Below, piece by piece: positions 55,140 to 64,000 of a stretch of 64,000 nt of DNA (position 1 is the stretch's first letter; the number at the start of each line of letters is the position of its first letter). Where the stretch lies: positions 215,002,654 through 215,066,653 of the forward strand of contig NC_081411.1 of assembly GCF_030272615.1 (NCBI RefSeq), in the 5' to 3' direction. This stretch comes from Cryptomeria japonica. Its lineage: Eukaryota > Streptophyta > Pinopsida > Cupressales > Cupressaceae. A program made the translations under genes and the position numbers. Under the pieces are notes generated by a model. It had not been told where the DNA came from. It was given only the letters and a program-made list of their open reading frames with translations, and did no database searches.

Positions 55140-57683
55140 GCAAAAAATTGAGCTATAAAACTAGTTATATAGAAGTTGAAATGTTAGTTATGAAATCATG
55201 TTTCAGTATAATATACCAAATTAAATTACTTGAACATAGAAATAATGCAAATTGAACCAAAACCATTTAACTCTTCTTTTTCATCTCAAAACATATCTAA
55301 TGGCTTTGTGGTGATTTAGAGAAGGTGATATGCTAATGGTTTTGTGGTATGCAATCCTTGTATCATATCTTAAGTTGACTAATGTCTAATTGGGGTAGTC
55401 CATGAGTGTCTAATGTGAATTCATTATCAATGTTGTGAAGTCATCGAGAGTATGGTGATAGTCATCCTTATAGGATCCTCTCAATACTGTCCAAATCAAT
55501 CTAAGAGGAAAGAAACTATCCATTCCCATGCTCATGCATACTTACATGACTAATGTTGCCCTTGTGCATCCTAAACATTGGAGAGACCTTATTTGACTTG
55601 CCTAATCAATGTGGTTGCTATCCTAATATGAAATACTGAGTTCTACCCTTGCCCCTGCATCAAAAGTCTCACATCATGTTTCTTCAACAAAACACACTAT
55701 TTCGATCCTAATCTTTCTTAATACCCTCAATGGAGGGGCATGCGTAATGGTTTCAACATACAAAGTTAATGATCATATAGTCCATTCTTCTAGACACCCT
55801 TGGATACATTATTTGGCTTCTAGGCTTGGGAAAACTAATATGAATTGAGCCAACACCATGAGGATAGAGTCAAGTATCATGGCAACTGATCATAATATGT
55901 GAAGACGGGGTTCACACCTAAGTGGGGTTCTCATTGATGGCCACAAGGCCAAATCAATGTATCTAGGCTTCAAACTCCTTACTCTAGTCTTGAAGGACCC
56001 TACACAAGGTCTATGGACACTCACTTGATATTACAATAGAAAGAGCCTTCCTCTAGAACTTTGTTTGCAACACACACATCACTAGTAATCATTGTTACGA
56101 TGGATGGTCTATTAGGATAATAAATAAAATTCTTATTCTTTTTCCACCCTTTGAAACTACAACAAGGTATTTGACTTGGTAGGGTCCCTACACAAATCAC
56201 TTCAACACCAAACATTAGGCAATTCAACGTTTTTCCTTCTCAAACCATTTTTTTTTGTCTTTCACTAGTTTTCTTAGTCTGATACATAGGGATATGAGAC
56301 CTTTCATGGCATCATCACACATGCAAACTTCCCCATATGTCCTTGTAAGTCCAAGATATTAAATACATTTCACCTAGCACTATCTGGTACAAATTCTTGT
56401 GTCCTATCCATATAGGATGTTTGCACACCGCACTATCATCCTAGACTCATGTGTATGATGTAGAGGTAGGGGTATGTGTAATGGTTTCAACATACATAAT
56501 CAATGATCATATAGTCCATTCTTCTAGACACCCTTGGATACATGGCTTCTAGGCTTGGGAAAACTAATATGAATTAAGCCAACACCATGAGGATATGATC
56601 AAGTATCATGGAAACTAATCATAATTTGTGAAGACAGGGTTCACACTCATTGATGGCCGTGAAAAGGCCAAATCAATGTATCTAGGCTTCTAACTCCTTA
56701 CTCTAGGCTTGGAGGACCCTACACAAGGTCTATGAATTTTACCATTATAATTATTTTTGAATGGATGAGGATCTATATTATCATTTCCAAAATAGTGTTA
56801 TGCATATTCACAAAAAGAAAGGTAAGTGGAAAGAGTCACATCCCAAAGTCCAAAGAAGACAATATCTCAAAACAAAAAACAATTATAACAAGACAAGTAA
56901 GAGGAGAAGGTTAGCCCTAGTCATTTGTTTTTCTCTTTATCTACAATTTCTTGTTTTGCATATGTCACTTGAAACTACACTTCTATGACCCTATTGCAGA
57001 CAATAAGAATAATTTTGTAAAATTAGCAGTAGCACTATCTTTTCACCCAGCTACAGTGAAAGTCCCAAATCATCTTTGGTGGTTCCTTAGTGAGAATACA
57101 AATGTTTCTCATGTAGCATAGGAGCTCATTTTCTATGTGAAAATCAAGAACCTACCACCTAACTATGAATTTTTGGTATATGTCAAAGAATTGAAGATCT
57201 CTAATGTTAAGTTAAGGTCATTCTAATGTTTCATGCTTGCAAGAACCAAGTGTTGTTATCAAAGCCGCAAATGAAAGATAATTCAAGCATGTATCTCTTT
57301 GTTACATTTTAGGTACTTACCTACTATGTTATAAAACATATTGTTATGGTAAATAGAAAAAGTCTTAGGTGACACTATGTTAGAAATGGCTCACCATTGG
57401 AGGTATATGGAGCACCTTTAATGGTCATTTTGCAACTCACCTTGAGTCTACATGAGTTACAGAAGCTTGTGATAAGTATGGATGATTGTCTCCTTCCAAT
57501 ATGTAGTTCTTTCATTGTATGTAGACCTAAACAATAACATAAATCTATGTCATATTTTAGGTGCCTACACACTATGTTAGAAAACATCTCACTATGGTAG
57601 GAAACTAGATGCTATTGTTAGCCAAGATTACTCCCCATACATGCTCTAAGGCATCTATTGTGATCTCAAAAGATTGCTACAAA
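55140..57683. other. Spacer with a 0.28-kb direct repeat
   Basis: It should contain the 5' end of the CACTA element, but no terminal word was found. Two near-copies of a segment lie at 55732-56016 and 56463-56735. The remaining open stretches are not recognised. Confidence 0.5.
55732..56016 (+). repeat. Direct repeat, copy 1 (second copy 56463-56735)
   Basis: Both copies run from GGTTTCAACATAC to CCTACACAAGGTCTATG with small indels, such as the loss of about 15 bp around the word ACACCTAAGTGGGG in the second. The spacing is 731 bp. No coding or terminal structure identifies the family. Confidence 0.85.
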
Positions 57684-58560
57684 TCAGACAAAACAAAGAA
57701 TGGTACTGAACAAAACTTCTATTTCAATTGAGTGAATTCTTGTTGTTGTGGCCCTATTCATATGAAATTTTCTTATGCCCCCCTTTTGTTGCATGTTTAG
57801 AGGTAATGCAATGTGAATAAATGTGAGCAAAAACCTAATGTGGAATTTGGTTAGCCCCAATAAACTCAAGAGTTTTATGAGAATCCTAGGAACAATATAT
57901 TCTTTATAGATCAAGATCTTCTCTAGGTCAACATGTACACCATCTTAATCAACAATGTACTTGAAGTACTAGATCCTCTCCATGCTAAAAGAGCATTTCT
58001 CTATATTGGCATAAAGCTTAAGTTGATGCAAGTTGGAAAGAACTTATCACGTGTTATTCCCATATCTTTTTGAATATAATAATATCATCCAAGTAGACAA
58101 CCACAAACAACCTATGAAGAATCTAGGTACATCATTCATCATCCAAATGAATGTTGGTGTAGTAATTATGCCAAAGGGCATCAATAACCACTCAAACAAG
58201 CCCTTCTTGGACTCAAAGAAAGTCTTCCAAATGTTAATTATCTCAACAAGGAATTGATGGTTCCTTGATTTCAAATCAATCTTGTTGAAAAATTCATCTC
58301 CTCAGAGCTGGTTCAAGAGGTCAACAATTTGTGTGATAAAAAACTTGTTCTTGATAGTGGTCTTGATTAGGACCCAATAGTCGATTTGAATCACCATGTC
58401 TCATCTTCTTCTTGGAAAGTACAAAATGGGCTTCCACAAAGAAAAATTAGTTTGTCAATATGACCCTTTTGAATCAACTTCTCAAGTCTTTGTTAAGTAT
58501 TGATGTAGTCAAATACAAATTTTTTCTCATAGTTGCCACAAAATTTACATTTCTTCATTT
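57684..58560 (-). pseudogene. Chromovirus-type RT fragment
   Basis: On the minus strand the order is FFNKIDLKSRNHQFLVEI, WKTFFESKKGLFEWLLMPFG, FIWMMNDVPRFFIG, then LKLYANIEKCSFSMERI and GVHVDLEKI. These are RT motifs as in gypsy chromoviruses (usually KIDLKSGYHQ, WKTAF, MPFGLTNAP, MNDVL). The catalytic YLDDI region reads as LSTWMILL after a frameshift, so it is dead. Several frames are used. Confidence 0.75.
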
Positions 58561-61169
58561 GTATCTTTTGGAAAAATCTTCCTTGATGACCTCCATGAAA
58601 CCAACCAAACTGAAATTCACCTCCATCACTAAATCAAGTGGAATTCCTTCAAATCATCCTTGGCTAGCAAGCTAGCAATCAAATATTGTTAAACTGGAAT
58701 TTTAATTTAAGTAGGACATACATAATTTTGTCTAATCTAAGAAATTACAAATAAATACATCTCCAATTTAGAAATATATTCGTCAACAACATCTACATCA
58801 ATTTTCTCATCAAACTTAGGGATGTCACAACTTACCTAGGCTTTAAAGGGAGTCCAATTGCTAAATGAACTTTCCAATGGGGCCCACTACTTATTTTGGT
58901 TACTTTATAGTATTAGCCGAAATCGCTTCATCATCCCTGATCTTTGTTTTCCTCAAGCCACCTAGATCAACAACTTGAAGGAATTCAAGGAGTTAGTAGC
59001 TAGTTCTTCAATATCATTGAATCTCATCTTTAATTCAAATATCCAATATCTGACTACATTTGATGGTACATGCAAGAGCAACTAGGTTGTGATAGCACTT
59101 ATCTAAATTACGCTACTAATTTGGGGAACAATACACTAGTTGAGAAATTTATTGTACCAAAAGTAAAAATTGAACAAAATAAAACACAAAATTGATAATT
59201 ACAATATAGCTGAACAAAATGATCTTTATTTTAATCGAGTGTGTTTACAAAATGGGTAAACTTTGTACTAGAGATGAATGCCTTCTATTCTTGTCACATG
59301 CTTCAAATTCAGCCACTCAAAAAGGAAAAATTACTAAAGGTAGCATATTAGGGATCTTGGTGGAACCAAAGAATCATCACACGTAGTTCTAACTAGTGTC
59401 CTTGGAAGTTGGAATGAGCATTCAAATAAGGACAAACCTAATGGAAAACTGAAAATATTTGCTGGAAAATTATTTATTTGGCATCCCCATTTGTCAAGGC
59501 CATAACTCTTGTCTATAACTTCCATTAAGATGACTTGAAATGTTTTCTATAGCAACACCACTTCCACTTTAAGCTATCTCTAGAATAGTTCTACTAATGA
59601 TTGTGGATCATTTTGGCTAGAAATAATTAAAAGAAAATCCAAATTAGCATGAAACCAATAGATAATGTCTATAGAATGATCAATAGATCTCCGACTGAGA
59701 CAAATGCCTTGGTGAATCCTACGATAAGTAGGGACCCTCTCCATAGCAATATGGATATTCTCAGGAATTGATTGAATCTCTTGAGATTGGTGAATAAGAC
59801 ACTTGTGGTCCAAAAGTGAGAATAGGGTATTCTCATAATCAATAAACATAATGAAGAGATTACAAAGTATCAAATGGTAATAAAATAGTCTCTTAGGTTT
59901 CAATTATTAGTCCTCATTATCTAAAATTAGTTATCAACAATAATCAATAATCAACTAATCAATAATCAACTATTGATACTCATTATCAACCCCACAATCA
60001 AAGCTTTCCATAAAGGCATCTTTTAGACATAGTCAAACATTTAAATAAACATTGAACTTCAACAACATTGAGAAAACAATTTAACAATATTTATTTTTGT
60101 CACTTATATTGACAATTTAACTTCACTAATTTTTGTCTCAAGGCTTATTTGTTAGATAAATATAATAAATTAGTGGGGAAAAAATGTGGGGGTACATGTT
60201 TTTAGAAGAATGATATGAGGGTATTAGATTTTGTGTTTCTTGATAAAATTTTATAGGTATTTTTAGCGTTAACTTCGATGGAGACATGTACATAGTTTGT
60301 CTTTTGGTTTGAGGATATTGATGGTATGCATGTGAGACTAGGATTATTGGTTTAGTGATAAGTATGGGTACAATAGTGATGATAATTATGATGTCATAGG
60401 TATTTAAGAATGTTTGAGAATTGACACAACATAATCATATTTATGATTAATAAAATTATATTTTTATATTTTGATAGATTCATGATTATAGATAATAGCG
60501 TGGTTTAATATAAAATTGTTCTTATATTCTATTTTCATGTTTGGTTCCTAATAAAATACCTATAATTTTCCTAGGATCTTTCATCTATCTTTCGCTTGCC
60601 AAGAAAAATTCCCTAAGTGATAGAATTCCTAAGTCCTAATAGGCTCCCTTAAACCCTAATTCCTAGCATTGTTGTGACTTGCTACATCCAATTTCCTAGT
60701 TTTAAGTTATGATTTGAAGTCTTCAACATTATCTATGAGCCTGTAATTGCTAGTAAAACCTGAATTTTTTAATAGACTTGAGTAGACTTGCAAAACCCTA
60801 GCTGTGGTTGAAACCCCAAGTCTCTACTAAGTGCACAAAAATAGGACAATCAATTGGACAAACTTCTACCTCAAGAAGAGGGGTTGATGAACATCTTATA
60901 TAATTTGGTGGATCATCAAAGACACCTATGAATGTGAGCACTCTCGGAGGCCCTATAGATGAATTGGTTGATTACCTCGGAGGTTGCAGAGCTACAAATA
61001 TACTAGTCACTGCACTTGCATAGAAAGAGGCAAGCCTGTTTCCCTCCTTGTAAATCCTATGTTTTGGATTTGGGGAAGCTGGCAGTGCCCAATGTCTTTG
61101 TGGATGATGGTTTGATCAAAGCAATTGATAGAAGGTATAATGTAAGATGGCACTAAATTACAAATAACT
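58561..61169. other. Spacer without recognised genes
   Basis: A/T-rich. Open stretches at 59334-59525 and 59580-59903 (-) do not match any family I know. ATCAATAATCAACTA words repeat near 59940-59990. Nothing else is supported. Confidence 0.4.
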
Positions 61170-61640
61170 TGTTATAGGGTGGTAAACTAGTGTTCACTTC
61201 AGTCGTGAGGGATCATCAAGTGTATGACCAAAATATTTGTGCACTAATACATGAAATCAAGAAATCAAAACGCTATCTACTAGCTAGGGAGATAATTGTT
61301 CACATGGACCATAAGCCATTATAGTATTTGTAGGTTCAAAGAAAGTTTTAGCAGGCATGCCATTACAAGTGGATGTATTTTCTGCAATAGTTCCACTTGG
61401 TGGTCAGGTATAAGTACTTAAGTAGGGAAGTAAAAATGTAGTGAAATAAATGTTGTCTAGGCTACCAATAATAAAACCCAAATCAAGTCTAGCTACAATC
61501 CCACAACTGGAGCCATTTAATAGAGAGGCATATGAAGATGAATATGCAGATGACTCATATTTTGGGAAAAAAGTACAAACAACTCCAAGAACAAGGGGTT
61601 GCAAAAGAAGGTGAAGATTCTACCTCAAATGGTGAGTTTG
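61170..61640 (+). pseudogene. Chromovirus-type RNase H to integrase linker fragment
   Basis: The frame reads GGKLVFTSVVRDHQVYDQNI, HMDHKPL, CHYKWMYFLQ and FHLVVRYKYLSREVK, close to the chromovirus RNase H end (HTDHQPLQYLQ, RHYKWMGFLQQFHLVIKYK). Then come SHLIERHMKMNMQM and YKQLQEQGVAKEGED. Stops replace several Gln codons (CAG/CAA to TAG/TAA). It is isolated, without LTRs. Confidence 0.65.
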
Positions 61641-61819
61641 TTTGATCTAGAACATAAGAAAGTATCTTTATGATCTTAAGAGGTTCGGGCCCCCCGGTAT
61701 TATATAAAGCTCGTCGATGCCAGCATTCATTTTTCAGCAAGTGAGAGTAAGGCATAAGAAGATTTAATTTGAAATGATATTGAATATACAAAATAGCCTA
61801 ACCTTTTAGGAGATCGCAC

Positions 61820-62080
61820 ATGTCAAGATTTCCAGAGGTCGACGAAGCTTGCACGTAGGGTTGCCAGAGGTCGACGAAGCCTATGCGGGATTGATTAAGC
61901 AAATGACTTGCCCTCTTCTTCTTTTTTTTAAGTAATGCCCGTTGTCATCAGAATTTTGATGAATGTGGGCACTTTTTTTCAAAAAAAATAAATTTCATTA
62001 CTAATGCCTTCTCCGTCGAAACCAAATGTGAAATTATCATCGGAATTTCGATGAATTCGGGCATTTTTAAAAAAATAATA
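61820..62080 (+). repeat. Short duplicated words before the second PMD gene
   Basis: CCAGAGGTCGACGAAGC occurs at about 61834 and 61863. A segment with GAATTTTGATGAATGTGGGCA at about 61953 returns as GAATTTCGATGAATTCGGGCA at about 62043. I see no function. Confidence 0.6.
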
Positions 62081-62179
62081 ATAATTTTGGTCAAAATATA
62101 CCTTCTTTGTCAGAAACCTTCGTTCGAATTCTAGGCCAAATGTATTAGTGCTAGGATTGACACGATTGATTTGATTGGA

Positions 62180-63543
62180 TGCAGGAGTACTTACCTGAGC
62201 TTGAGTTGTGGAAGATATTCCTTGTGACACAGAGATTGGACGTAGAGTTGACCTTTGAGGAGCGTGTAACTATTGAGGATATGGGCCTGAGATACATCAT
62301 GTACATACTAGAGATCTAGACAAACACCAGGTTGTTGACTTCTTTAGTATAGAGGTGGCACTCTGAGACTTGGTCATTTCATTTATCGACTAGTGACATG
62401 TCAGACACATTGGAGGATGCATACATGATACTACAGATTCTGATCCATGGGGATCTTGTAGTCTATGACAAAGAGGGAGATAAGGATGCACTGAGACAAG
62501 TTTTTTCGGACCCAGATCTAGAAATGAGATCAGGGCATGTGAGCTGGGAGGTGATGGCTAGCAGTAAATGCAAATTACCGATAGTGGTTGGATGGGTCAT
62601 CAATGGTTACTTATGCCCAAATAGAGTGACATGAGGGTTAGCCATTGGGTGGGAGAGGATACTGTAGATCCTAGTGATAGAGCATGGGAGCTTCACATGG
62701 GGTCTGTGCATTCTAGCACATCTATACCATGACCTACATTTGTGTACCTTGGTGGTTCTGGGTTGGGTTGTGAGGTGACATTGCTATAAGTGTGGGCATA
62801 CGAGCACATCATAGTGACTAGGCTGGTCCACTTTAGAGGCAGAGGGAACATACAACCTTATGTGGGCATACGAGCACATCATAGTGACTAGGCTAGTCCA
62901 CTTCGTAGCCACAGATTGGGAAGGTAGACTACTGGAGATGAGTGATTGATGATACAGATAGTGTGATATGGAGACCTTATTTGGATTGTGGTGCCTGGGA
63001 AGAAGATGCAACATAGCTACCATTTTGCTTCAGGAGTAGATATATGATTGGGCAGACTCCTTATATTTTGGATAGACATATGATTGATAGGATGTACAAA
63101 TAGTTTGGGAGGCAACAAAGGATGCCTTGGGGATTAGGAGAGTTCGCACAGATAGTGCGAGACAAAGCTCAGTGGGGGTCGATTTTGTCTTACGATGCTA
63201 TAGTGACACAACTTGAGAAGATGGTGCTGATGCCTTGGGACTTATTGCCAGATATGATAGATGTAGGAATGGATGAGTACACAATGTACTTTGCAACACA
63301 TTCATTTCCCAGGTTAATAGATCCAATTGGGCCGATCATGGTGGAGGATGAGGATGATGATGATGAGGACAGAGGTGGGGGGAGACAGAGGAGATGGAGG
63401 AGAGGAGCACCGAGGAGGATGGTGGGAGGGAGAGGTGGTCCTAAAGGTGGAGGAGAGAGGGCCACAAGAGTAGAGGAAACACATGCAGGGCAGGGGGACA
63501 GGCCACCAAGGCCACCTAGGGGGAGAGGAGGACAACTCCTATA
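62180..63543 (+). pseudogene. Second plant mobile domain (PMD) gene, decayed
   Basis: The reading starts near 62180 with MQEYLPELELWKIFLVTQRL. It follows the PMD plan: RWHSETWSFHLSTSD, TLEDAYMILQILIHGDLVVY, LAHLYHDLHL, then WAYEHI in another frame and QFGRQQRMPWGLGEFA near 63100. MVEDEDDDDEDRGGGRQRRW opens an acidic, then Gly/Arg-rich tail, parallel to the acidic tail of the copy in element B. Stops at about 62318, 62632 and 62778 and at least one frameshift make it a pseudogene. A 70-bp tandem duplication (62791-62909) lies inside the domain. No LTR or pol of a Tat element is visible around it in this window. Confidence 0.6.
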
Positions 63544-64000
63544 GGTTGGAGGATAGGTGCCAACATAGAGGAAGGGACATAAACAAGAACAGGTACTAGG
63601 GGGACTAGTACAAGTGCAGGGACAAAGATAGGCATAGGATGCATCTGAGCAGGGTGAGTAGGAGGGTTCCCTGGGTGGAGATTAGGAGGATGAGTTGCTA
63701 TCATTGTGAGAGATTGCAGCAGGATACGACGATGAGATCGAGGATCTCGAGAGAGACCTGACTTGATTGAGGTGTCAGCTGGCTAGATGTAGAGGGAGAG
63801 GGACCAAGCTATACAGAGATATACAACTATAGAAGAGACCCTACGAGATGTGAGGGAGATATCTGCAGGTGATATCACAACAGGTTTTGATTTTTGCCTC
63901 CAAGAAGGCGATGAGATAGCCTACTGGAGGAGCCTCTACTATGCAACATTACTGCTAGAGTTGAGGACATGGGGCTATAGGAGAGATTATCATTCTACTA
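63544..64000 (+). other. Decayed region downstream of the second PMD gene
   Basis: G/A-rich, continuing the low-complexity tail. Possible reading remains of the PMD-family C-terminus are seen, but none is reliable. The window ends here. Confidence 0.35.

Overview
The window looks like intergenic DNA from a large-genome seed plant, plausibly a gymnosperm, although the sequence alone does not fix the species. I found no host gene, tRNA or rRNA. Nearly everything recognisable is transposable-element DNA, much of it nested and decayed: Tat-type Ty3/gypsy elements, a gag-only LTR element, chromovirus fragments, a LINE, and a CACTA transposon with TNP2-type and plant-transposase genes. A+T-rich spacers fill the rest.

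Layout, left to right. 1-320 is a LINE-like 3' end. 569-6084 is Tat element A (+), which keeps a protease/G-patch ORF, a polypurine tract (PPT) and a 1673-bp 3' LTR but no pol. 6085-8690 holds an unidentified decayed coding stretch, an LTR-like fragment and a minisatellite. 8690-11205 is a LINE (-) with RT, a zf-RVT-like region and RNase H. Tat element C (+) starts at 11206 and cuts that LINE. Its 5' LTR is itself interrupted by a complete gag-only LTR element (-) at 11533-19304, with target-site duplication (TSD) CTTTC. C resumes at 19305 and fades out near 22445. 22450-25400 holds two LTRs of another family around a CACTA-like terminus. 25930-27634 plus 40426-41480 is a chromovirus (-), split inside its RNase H domain by complete Tat element B (-) at 27635-40425, TSD CAAAT. 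42500-45600 holds small fragments. 47100-55139 is the CACTA gene block (-). 55732-58560 holds a dispersed repeat and a chromovirus RT relic. 61170-64000 holds a chromovirus RNase H relic and a second, decayed plant-mobile-domain (PMD) gene.

The most interesting reading is a two-part retrotransposon system. Element B carries protease, G-patch, RT, two RNase H domains and integrase in one frame, but no gag. The older relative C has the same gag-less start straight after the primer-binding site, so this is not a one-off deletion. The 7.8-kb element carries gag (capsid, zinc-knuckle-like and protease-like regions) but no pol. The two types share an identical 20-bp PPT, a near-identical primer-binding region, similar LTR ends, an approximately 80-bp hairpin module and 27-bp palindromic boxes. 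The gag element could therefore supply particles to the pol element and borrow its enzymes. Trans-complementation is an inference; the shared signals are visible in the sequence.

Element B also carries, antisense to pol and between pol and its 3' LTR, a spliced-looking PMD gene whose predicted first intron is built partly of the same GC-rich box. Most copies are damaged by stop codons, so they are probably inactive now.
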